From Verrucomicrobia bacterium UBA1211 (GTDB lineage: Bacteria; Verrucomicrobiota; Kiritimatiellia; RFP12; UBA1067), in NCBI GenBank assembly GCA_002309585.1, contig DBXN01000179.1:1-14602 (forward strand): DNA of 14,602 nucleotides, written 5' to 3'. Every line of letters starts with the position of its first letter. Position 1 is the stretch's first letter. A model generated the notes under the pieces. It made no database searches. It saw only the letters and a program-made list of their open reading frames with translations, and was not told where the DNA came from. Position numbers and translations under genes: made by a program. Of this stretch, positions 5,480 through 11,972 are shown piece after piece.

Positions 5480-7858
5480 ATGATGACGTTTCGAGCGGGA
5501 TGCATGGTCCTTATCGGGTACGCCTGTTGCGCGGGGCAAGCGGTCGCCCAAACCACCGTTCTTTTAAACGGGGGTCAGAAGCCGATTCCAAGCGAAAACG
5601 AGAGTATCGTGGATAAAACGCTTGTGGCATGGGTCTCCCTCGCGGATTTGACCCAGCGGGGCGGTTCCTGCCTGACCATGGAATCGACCAATGGCGTCTT
5701 TGACGCGATCGTTTTGGGCGAACTCAAAGAGCGGGTCTGGATGGCGGGAAGCGATTATTACAACCGGACCCGCCGCGAACAGGATGGCGACCCCGTGGAG
5801 AGCGTCGCCGCCGACCGGTTCATCCAAATGGCGATCAGTTATCAGGGCCGCGATATCACCATCTACCGCGATGGCGAACAAGTGGTCCGGTACACCGCCA
5901 CGGTGGACCCCGTCCGTTTCGGAAACGAGACTCTGGTGCTCTTCGGGAAACGGCACCGCGGGGCGAAAGACGGCGTCAGCTTTAAGGGCCGGATTCGCGA
6001 CGCGCGGATTTACGATTCGGCGCTCGACGGCGACGCCCTGCGTAAACTTAAGCCCGGCGTCGCGGGCGAATTGCCGCTTTGGGCCTGGTGGTCGTTCTGC
6101 ACGACAGGCACATTTGAGCGGATGGGCCGTTTCCACGCGAGCCGTCTGATCGGCAACGCCAAGGTGGCCGACGGCGCCTTGACCCTGACGGACGAGGGCG
6201 ACACCTTCCTGGCCTCCCTCGCCGACTCGACGCTGTCCATCGAGGACGAGGGTGGGGCAACAGTTGTTCCGGCCGCCCCATGGAACGGACAGGGGGATGT
6301 GCCCGATTCCGTGCTGGTGACCACCCGCCGTCTGCGCGAAAAGCTGTTGGCGGATCCCTACCGGCCGCTCTACCACTTCTGCATTCCGGAGGGGAACGGG
6401 AAGCCGGGTGACCCCAACGGCTGCTTCTGGCACAACGGGCGATACCATCTGATGTATCTTTACGCGCGCGCCCAGTCCGGCTTCTGCTGGGGACATGTCT
6501 CCAGCGCCGACCTGCTTCATTGGCGGCACCATCCCGACGCGCTTCGTGTCGGGCCGAATGATGACGGGGTCTTCAGCGGCGGCGGTTTTGTTGACGATGA
6601 CGGCACCGCCTATCTCACCTACTGGATGCTCTGGGGCGCGAAGGGGCTCGGCATCGCCAAGAGTCTTGATTCCCGCTTCGACCGCTGGGAGAAATTCGCG
6701 GAAAATCCCGTCATTAAAAGCACGCGGTGGGGGTGGACCCTGGCGAAGGATGCCGATGGGAATGAGGTGAAATACGCCAGCGCGGACCCGTCGAACATCT
6801 GGAAAAAGGACGGCAAGTATTACATGGTCGCCGGTAACCTGCCGCTGTTGAATGACAACGGACGGGCGGCGGATTCGCCCGAGGCGATGAAGGGCGACTG
6901 CGTCTACCTCTTCGAATCGGCGGATCTGAAGAACTGGGTTTACAAGCATCCCTTCTATCAGCGCAGAATCGATGAGACGCGCGCGTCCGGCTGGACTGAT
7001 CCCGATGAGGACAACATGTGTCCGAGTTTCCTGCCGTTGCCGCGGCGGGCCGACGGCGGCGCCTTAAGCGACAAGCACCTGCTGGTCAGCATCAGCCACA
7101 ACCGGGGCTGCCAATACTATATCGGGCGGTATGCAGACGATCATTTCTATCCCGAGAGCCACGGCCGGATGACGTGGGAGGACAACACCTATTTCGCGCC
7201 GGAGTGCCTGATGGACGGACAGGGCCGCCAGATCGTTTGGGCCTGGCTGATCGACAATCTTGAGAATGACCATATCACATACGGGTGGTCGGGTGTCTAT
7301 GGCCTGCCGCGATCGCTCTGGCTGGCGGAAGACGGGACGCTCGGCATCGCGCCCGTTGAAGAGTTGAAACAGTTGCGCCGAAACCATCAAGCCTGGGATA
7401 CGATCCAGCTCGCGGAGGGAACGAACCGGGCGGTTACCGGTCTTCCCGGGGATGATTGTGAGATCCTGTTGACGCTCGATCCGGAAAACGCTCCCCGTTT
7501 CATCCTCTCGGTACTGGCTTCGGATGACGGCAGCGAAAAGACCGACATCCATTACGATGCGGAGACGGGGCACTTGGTTCTGGATGGAACCCAAAGCGGG
7601 ATGATGTCATCAGGGATGATTTCCCCCCATGCCGCTGTCGAGCGGGCACCGTTCCGGCTGCGGCCGGGCGAGACCCTGAACCTGCGCGTCTATGTGGACC
7701 GCAGCGTCATTGAGGTGTTCGCCAATGACCGGCAGGCGATCTGCCGCCGCAGTTTCCCGAGGAAACCGGGCCGAAACATCCTCCTGGGGGCAAAAGGCGC
7801 GCCTCTCGTCTGCCAGCGGCTCGATATGTGGGAGATAGCCCCGACCAATCCGTACTAG
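5480..7858 (+). CDS. Secreted glycoside hydrolase family 32 (levanase/inulinase/invertase type) with N-terminal LamG module
   Basis: A 792-aa exported beta-fructosidase-type enzyme expected to cleave terminal or internal fructosyl linkages in sucrose, inulin or levan. The signal peptide ends near AVA/QTT (about residue 24). Residues about 43-190 are LamG-like (DKTLVAWVSL, FDAIVLGE, WMAGSD, ARIYDSALDG). Residues about 198-248 (WAWWSFC...GRFHASRLIGNAKVADG) resemble the strands that normally begin that LamG. The five-bladed catalytic domain starts near residue 290. The three GH32 acidic residues are visible: Asp311 in GDPNG (nucleophile), Asp436 in SADPSNIW (transition-state stabiliser of the RDP motif) and Glu575 in APEC (acid/base). 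The C-terminal beta-sandwich carries VDRSVIEVFAND. Two canonical residues differ: no Asn before DPNG and Ala for Arg in RDP. GGGGGTGA (5470-5477) precedes the ATGs at 5480 and 5483; I prefer 5480, but 5483 is equally possible. The gene begins 13 bp after the transporter stop. Confidence 0.93.
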   Translation: MMTFRAGCMVLIGYACCAGQAVAQTTVLLNGGQKPIPSENESIVDKTLVAWVSLADLTQRGGSCLTMESTNGVFDAIVLGELKERVWMAGSDYYNRTRREQDGDPVESVAADRFIQMAISYQGRDITIYRDGEQVVRYTATVDPVRFGNETLVLFGKRHRGAKDGVSFKGRIRDARIYDSALDGDALRKLKPGVAGELPLWAWWSFCTTGTFERMGRFHASRLIGNAKVADGALTLTDEGDTFLASLADSTLSIEDEGGATVVPAAPWNGQGDVPDSVLVTTRRLREKLLADPYRPLYHFCIPEGNGKPGDPNGCFWHNGRYHLMYLYARAQSGFCWGHVSSADLLHWRHHPDALRVGPNDDGVFSGGGFVDDDGTAYLTYWMLWGAKGLGIAKSLDSRFDRWEKFAENPVIKSTRWGWTLAKDADGNEVKYASADPSNIWKKDGKYYMVAGNLPLLNDNGRAADSPEAMKGDCVYLFESADLKNWVYKHPFYQRRIDETRASGWTDPDEDNMCPSFLPLPRRADGGALSDKHLLVSISHNRGCQYYIGRYADDHFYPESHGRMTWEDNTYFAPECLMDGQGRQIVWAWLIDNLENDHITYGWSGVYGLPRSLWLAEDGTLGIAPVEELKQLRRNHQAWDTIQLAEGTNRAVTGLPGDDCEILLTLDPENAPRFILSVLASDDGSEKTDIHYDAETGHLVLDGTQSGMMSSGMISPHAAVERAPFRLRPGETLNLRVYVDRSVIEVFANDRQAICRRSFPRKPGRNILLGAKGAPLVCQRLDMWEIAPTNPY

Positions 7859-7859
7859 C

Positions 7860-7878
7860 GCAGGCCGTCAAGGCTTGC
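7860..7878. terminator. Possible hairpin at the convergent gene junction
   Basis: GCAGGCC (7860-7866) and GGCTTGC (7872-7878) form a 7-bp stem with one G-T wobble around a GTCAA loop. It begins 2 nt after the GH32 stop and overlaps the last codons of the binding-protein gene on the other strand. On the plus strand a short TTTT lies 6 nt downstream, too weak and distant for a textbook intrinsic terminator. It is the only candidate stop signal between the converging operons. Confidence 0.25.
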
Positions 7879-8818
7879 CGATCCTTTTCCTGGACGGCTG
7901 ATAGAGCGAAGTCGGGATGAGGATTTCGGCGGGAACCGGATCCTTGCGGGCATTCATCACAATCGCCCGCATGACCTCCGCGCCGATGCGTTCCGGATAC
8001 TGGATGGCCGTCGCCAGGAAGTGGCCCTCATCCACGGCCCGGCATCCCTCTTTGGAGCCGTCGAACGCGATGATCTTGGGGCATTTCTCCTCGGGCAGTC
8101 TCTTCAATACCGAGTATGCCCCCGCGGCGGAGGGATCGTTGACGGCAAAGATGACATCGGGAAGAACGGGCCGGCGGATGATCTTTTCGGCGGCGGCCGC
8201 CCCGCCTTTCCGATTCGCGCCGCAGGGTTCACAGAACAGCACCTTGATCAGTGCGTTGGAGTGGGACTCATTGTGCCGCGCCAACACTTCAAGGAAACTT
8301 TTGACCCGTTGCTCGCACGCCTCAAGCGGGGCATGGTTGATCAAGCCGACCGTGCCGCCTTTCTCCCCCAGCGTCTCGATAGTCGCGTGGGCGATTTGTT
8401 TTCCGCCGCCGCGATTGTCCGTCGCGACATGCGCGGTAATACGCACGCCCTCCGCGGAACAGGCCGTGTCGGCCGTGAAGACCGGGATTCCCGCCTCATT
8501 GGCCGCCCGGACGGCCGGCGCGATCTTCTTGGCGTCGCAGGGTGTCAGAACCATCGCCTTCACGCCCAGCGAAATGAAGTTCCTCACTTGCTCGATTTGC
8601 CGGTCCACATTGAATTCGCATGAATCGACCTTAACCTGGTAACCGTATCGCCGCGCGTCCTGTTCGATCGCCTCGGCGATCTTCAGAAAATGGGGGTTCG
8701 CGTCCGTCACCAGCGAAACCGCCACAATCCCGTTAACCGGCTCTTTCGGGGCGTTCTTCCGGCACCCCGAAAAGAGGATCGTGATCGCCGCGAGGTACCC
8801 GAAAACAACAACCTTCAC
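7868..8818 (-). CDS. Periplasmic sugar-binding lipoprotein, RbsB/FrcB-like (type I periplasmic binding fold)
   Basis: A 316-aa product with a lipoprotein signal peptide (MKVVVFGYLAAITILFSGC) whose lipobox FSGC gives lipidated Cys19. The mature part matches the pentose/hexose-binding cluster of ABC substrate-binding proteins: an IVAVSLVTDANPHFLKI start, then GVKAMVLTPCDAKKIAPAVR, AANEAGIPVFTADT, HVATDNRGGGKQIA, VIFAVNDPSAAGAYSVLK and KIIAFDGSKEG. Two alpha/beta lobes closing on a monosaccharide are expected; TPCDAKKIAP is reminiscent of fructose-binding FrcB. I chose a GTG start because AAAGGAG (8828-8834) sits 9 nt upstream and the lipoprotein signal starts there; a longer ATG start at 8863 would translate an intergenic hairpin. 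No ABC ATPase or permease gene is nearby. The gene instead follows a histidine kinase and response regulator, so a sensory role is inferred. The mature protein is rich in Cys, including Cys196-Glu-Pro-Cys199. Confidence 0.88.
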   Translation of the reverse strand: MKVVVFGYLAAITILFSGCRKNAPKEPVNGIVAVSLVTDANPHFLKIAEAIEQDARRYGYQVKVDSCEFNVDRQIEQVRNFISLGVKAMVLTPCDAKKIAPAVRAANEAGIPVFTADTACSAEGVRITAHVATDNRGGGKQIAHATIETLGEKGGTVGLINHAPLEACEQRVKSFLEVLARHNESHSNALIKVLFCEPCGANRKGGAAAAEKIIRRPVLPDVIFAVNDPSAAGAYSVLKRLPEEKCPKIIAFDGSKEGCRAVDEGHFLATAIQYPERIGAEVMRAIVMNARKDPVPAEILIPTSLYQPSRKRIGKP

Positions 8819-8827
8819 CTGTTGAGA

Positions 8828-8834
8828 CTCCTTT
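8828..8834 (-). promoter_or_regulatory. Ribosome-binding site for the GTG start at 8818
   Basis: On the minus strand this reads AAAGGAG, 9 nt before a GTG that opens directly into a lipoprotein signal peptide. It supports the GTG over the in-frame ATG at 8863, whose first 15 codons lie in a hairpin and lack signal-peptide character. Confidence 0.75.
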
Positions 8835-8836
8835 CC

Positions 8837-8858
8837 GCAAGGGCGAGGGCACCCTTGC
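8837..8858 (-). repeat. Intercistronic hairpin between response regulator and binding-protein genes
   Basis: The perfect 7-bp arms GCAAGGG and CCCTTGC surround an 8-nt loop. On the transcribed minus strand the hairpin falls between the response regulator stop (8876) and the ribosome-binding site of the binding protein. There is no T-run, so termination is unlikely. An overlapping smaller hairpin (GGGC, AAGGGT, GCCC) could form instead. An mRNA processing or stability element setting relative expression of the two genes is possible, as is a dispersed palindromic repeat. Confidence 0.5.
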
Positions 8859-8875
8859 CCCATCCGGTTATGCCA

Positions 8876-9520
8876 TCAATCGGTTTCCCGCCGCAACCGC
8901 TTCACGACCGCCTCGGTCCGTGACCGGACATGAAGTTTCGCGTATATCCGCTTGATGTAGGTTTTAACCGTTTCCAAGTGGATTCCGAGTTTGTCCGCGA
9001 TCTCCTTGTAGAGGTCGCCATCCACCAGCATCTTCAAGATCTCCTCCTCGCGGGGCGAGAGGTTCTCCTCCGACTCCTTGACGGTCCCCATCTTATGGAA
9101 TGACTGGACAACCTGCCGCGCGATCGATGCCGACATAGGCGCGCCGCCGTGCTTGATGTCCGTAATCGATTCCAGTAACTTGCTCGGTGCCTCGCGTTTG
9201 AGCAGGTATCCGCCGGCCCCCGCCGCGAGCGCGCGGAAAATCCGGTCGCTATCCTCATAGACCGTCAGGACAAGGAACTGGAGATTCGGACACTCCGCAT
9301 GGAGCGTCATAATCACATCAATGCCGGATATGCCCGGCAGATTGATGTCCACCAGCGCGATGTCCGCATCCAGTTTGGGTATTTGCTCCACGGCGGATTC
9401 GCCGTCCGCGAAGGAGCCGCAGAAGGCAAATCCATCCGAGACCTCCAGCAACTCCGCAAGCGTCTCGCGGATCCCCAGGTCATCTTCAACCAAAGCGACT
9501 TTAATCACCTCATCTGTCAT
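8876..9520 (-). CDS. Response regulator, NarL/FixJ family
   Basis: A 214-aa cytoplasmic transcription regulator. The receiver domain (about residues 5-122) shows the acidic pair Glu12-Asp13-Asp14, the phosphoacceptor Asp58 in ALVDINLPG, the conserved Thr in FLVLTVYED and the conserved Lys in GGYLLKREAP. The C-terminal LuxR-type helix-turn-helix (about 150-210) has LSPREEEILKML, YKEIADKLGIHLETVKTYIK and RIYAKLHVRSRTEAVVK. Phosphorylation by the kinase encoded just upstream should control dimerisation and promoter binding. The ATG at 9520 is preferred because GGGAG (9527-9531) is 6 nt away; the ATG at 9526 directly abuts it. The start overlaps the kinase stop by 11 bp, indicating translational coupling and a cognate pair. 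Targets are unknown; the facing GH32 operon and the divergent promoter region at 876-1193 are obvious candidates by position. Confidence 0.95.
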   Translation of the reverse strand: MTDEVIKVALVEDDLGIRETLAELLEVSDGFAFCGSFADGESAVEQIPKLDADIALVDINLPGISGIDVIMTLHAECPNLQFLVLTVYEDSDRIFRALAAGAGGYLLKREAPSKLLESITDIKHGGAPMSASIARQVVQSFHKMGTVKESEENLSPREEEILKMLVDGDLYKEIADKLGIHLETVKTYIKRIYAKLHVRSRTEAVVKRLRRETD

Positions 9521-11942
9521 TGCCATCTCCCGGTTTGATAGGGAAACGAAGCTCGATCACGGTGCCATGTCCTTCCCGTTGCGAGCATCGGATCGAACCG
9601 TGTTGCCGGTTCATCCTTTCCGCCATATTCTTTAATCCGTTTCCATGTTCGCGGATGGCGGCAATGCCGCATCCGTCATCCTCCACCTTAATGGTGCAAA
9701 AGCGATCGTCACAGGTGAGATAGAGGATGACCGTAGAGGCGTTGGCGTGGCGTACAACGTTGTTCAGCGCCTCATTGACCGACAGAACCACATCATGGCG
9801 CAACGAACTGGAGAGCGTGACCGCGGGTAAGAGGGTGGGGATGCGCAGCCGCAAACGGATATGGGTTCCTTCCAGGAACCGTTCCGAATAGCTGCAGAGA
9901 TAGGTCGCGAGTTTGTCGAGGGTGTCATTCCGAGGTTCAACGGCCCAAACCACTTCTTCAAGCGCATTGGTCACATCCCGTACGGCGCCCGTCATTTCGG
10001 CGAGCCGGTTCTTGACCGTTGCGGGAATGGACTGCGGCATCTCCCGTTCCGCCAGGGAACCCAGAAGCGCGATTCGGGTCAGGCGGGCCCCGATGTCATC
10101 ATGGATATCGCTGGCGATCCGGGCCCGTTCGGCGAGCAGGAGGTGCCGATGTCTGAAGAGTTCGACTTTCGCCTTCATCCGCCGGCGCACAAACCACCAG
10201 GCCAACGCCGCGCTGCCCGAAACGAGCGACAGTACGAGAATGATGCGGAAGCCCAACGTCTGCCAGAGATGGGGCTGGACGGTCAGTTGGATCGAGGCGG
10301 GACGCGGACACCAGATTCCCGCGAGATTACAGGCCGCCACTTCGAAGGTGTACTTTCCGGGTGGGATATTGACATACCGTATGGAACGCAAGGTGCTCTG
10401 CTCAATCCATTCGCGGTCATATCCGTTCAGCCGGCACCGGAAACGGGCCTTGTCGGCATATCCCGGATTACAGCCCGTCCAACGGAAAGAGACCGCACCC
10501 GTTTCGGGCGGTACGATGACACCCCCTGTCTCGGAAGGGACCGGTTTGCCGTCCAGCTCGACCTCTTCGATCATCGTGTTGAAGGGGGCGGTCTGATTGA
10601 TCGCCGTTCTCAGTTGACCGGGATCCACGCAGACATAACCCGCAATGGTCGCGAAGAAGAGGCGCCCGTTTGGGTCTTTGACCGCCGGCATCTTGATGTC
10701 GGCGCAACATTCAAGGGCGGGCATGCCGTCACAACGGCCATACGGGGTGATCGGAACCGCCGTTTTGATGCCCTGCGCGAACAACTCGAAGTCCCGCTTG
10801 GAAAAGGCCGCCAATCCCGAATTGGTCCCGATCCAAATGTTGCCGAAATCATCCTCCAGGATCTGTGAGACAATGTCGTCATTCAACCCTTCCCGTTTGG
10901 TGATGGTATGGAACCAACCGTCCCGCATCCGCGTCAGACCGTTCCCGCCGCTCCCGATCCAGAGCGCGCCGTCGGAATCGATGAAGAGCGAACGGATCCA
11001 CTCGCTTCCCCAACCCTCGCGGCGGCAATAATAGGAGACCCGGCCGTTCGCGAATTGGTAGAGCCCCATGCCATCGGAACCTACCCAGATATCTCCGTCG
11101 CGATCCTGGACGATCGCGGAAACCATTCGCGCGGGAAAGCCCTCGTCCGGGCCGAAGTTCCGGATGGTTCCCCCTTCATGGAGGAAAACACCCCGGTTGC
11201 GCGTTCCGACCCAAAGCCGGTTTTCGGCATCGCGGCAAAAGGCGGTCACCTCATTCTTTTCCGGGAATCCGGATGGAAAATCAAGGGATGGGATCGCCTT
11301 TGTGTCCGGCCGCGAATCGGGATCCAGCAACCGGGGCCTGACCCGCAGCAATCCCCCGCCTTCGGTCCCGACCCATAAAACCCCGTCCGTGTCTTTTAGC
11401 GTGCAGAGTATCCGGTGATCGGTCACGTTGGGGAGTTGTTCGGTCTGCGCGCCCTGGTGTTTGGGGATGGCCGTGACGGGTTTGATTGTGCCGTTGTCCA
11501 GAATGACGGATCCCTTGGCCGTCACGATCAGCAGATGCCCTTGGGGATCCGTTTCCAACGATTCGATCGTGTCGTCAGGGAGACCTTCCCAACTGGTGAT
11601 CGACATGTGCGGCCCGCCCATGAGCCGCATGACGCCCCCGCCTTCCGTGCCCACCCACAGTTCCGACCGGGAACCGTGAACCAACTCCTCGAAAGCGACA
11701 ATCCGGTTGCTCCTCAATTCGGGTGTGTTCTGCGCGCCAAAGAGGGTGAACCGGACGCCGTCAAAACGCGCGGCGCCGTGGTGGGTTCCGATCCATAGAT
11801 ATCCGTCTTGGGTTTGTTTCAGGCAGGTGATCGTGTTATGGGGGAGTCCGTCCTCGGCGCCCCACGCGTCAACCATCACCGCGGCCGTAACCCGGAGCGC
11901 CGCGACGATCAGAAACAAGATGGTCGGATAGACGGAGTTCAT
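9510..11942 (-). CDS. Sensor histidine kinase with periplasmic beta-propeller (Reg_prop), Y_Y_Y domain and HisKA_3 core
   Basis: An 810-aa membrane sensor kinase. After a signal-type N-terminus (MNSVYPTILFLIVAALRV), residues about 25-440 hold roughly nine Reg_prop blades with the recurring (L/I)W(I/V)G(T/S) core, for example GYLWIGTHHGAARFDG, GVLWVGTEGGGLLRV, GDIWVGSDGMGLYQF and GNIWIGTNSGLAAF. A Y_Y_Y domain follows (about 480-537, ending IPPGKYTFEVAACN), then one membrane helix (about 564-587). The dimerisation/phosphoacceptor domain is HisKA_3 with His614 in ASDIHDDIGARLTR, and the ATPase domain shows NEALNNVVRHA, DDGCGI and GNGLKNMAERM. The architecture resembles Bacteroides hybrid two-component sensors, but with about half the propeller repeats and no fused receiver or AraC domain; the receiver is the separate next gene. 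The ATG at 11942 has GGGAG (11951-11955) 8 nt upstream and begins the signal segment; upstream in-frame starts at 11957 and 11963 are less convincing. The ligand is unknown; a sugar, direct or via the downstream binding protein, is plausible. Confidence 0.93.
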   Translation of the reverse strand: MNSVYPTILFLIVAALRVTAAVMVDAWGAEDGLPHNTITCLKQTQDGYLWIGTHHGAARFDGVRFTLFGAQNTPELRSNRIVAFEELVHGSRSELWVGTEGGGVMRLMGGPHMSITSWEGLPDDTIESLETDPQGHLLIVTAKGSVILDNGTIKPVTAIPKHQGAQTEQLPNVTDHRILCTLKDTDGVLWVGTEGGGLLRVRPRLLDPDSRPDTKAIPSLDFPSGFPEKNEVTAFCRDAENRLWVGTRNRGVFLHEGGTIRNFGPDEGFPARMVSAIVQDRDGDIWVGSDGMGLYQFANGRVSYYCRREGWGSEWIRSLFIDSDGALWIGSGGNGLTRMRDGWFHTITKREGLNDDIVSQILEDDFGNIWIGTNSGLAAFSKRDFELFAQGIKTAVPITPYGRCDGMPALECCADIKMPAVKDPNGRLFFATIAGYVCVDPGQLRTAINQTAPFNTMIEEVELDGKPVPSETGGVIVPPETGAVSFRWTGCNPGYADKARFRCRLNGYDREWIEQSTLRSIRYVNIPPGKYTFEVAACNLAGIWCPRPASIQLTVQPHLWQTLGFRIILVLSLVSGSAALAWWFVRRRMKAKVELFRHRHLLLAERARIASDIHDDIGARLTRIALLGSLAEREMPQSIPATVKNRLAEMTGAVRDVTNALEEVVWAVEPRNDTLDKLATYLCSYSERFLEGTHIRLRLRIPTLLPAVTLSSSLRHDVVLSVNEALNNVVRHANASTVILYLTCDDRFCTIKVEDDGCGIAAIREHGNGLKNMAERMNRQHGSIRCSQREGHGTVIELRFPIKPGDGNDR

Positions 11943-11950
11943 CCCATGCG

Positions 11951-11955
11951 CTCCC
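11951..11955 (-). promoter_or_regulatory. Ribosome-binding site selecting the 11942 kinase start
   Basis: On the minus strand GGGAG precedes the ATG at 11942 by 8 nt. It lies inside the short reading-frame extension that begins at 11963, which argues that the extension is leader rather than protein. Confidence 0.6.
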
Positions 11956-11972
11956 ATTCCCACGCTGAATCC

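Noticed and set aside
4375..5556. 393-codon minus-strand frame opposite the MFS transporter
   Set aside because: It is charged and low in structure, and it spans the transporter and the start of GH32, whose motifs are unmistakable on the plus strand.
5564..6949. 461-codon minus-strand frame opposite GH32
   Set aside because: No domain is recognisable, and the plus strand carries the GH32 nucleophile motif and LamG module there.
9861..10868. 335-codon plus-strand frame opposite the histidine kinase
   Set aside because: The minus strand encodes the HisKA_3, membrane helix and Y_Y_Y domains across this stretch; the plus-strand product has no family features.
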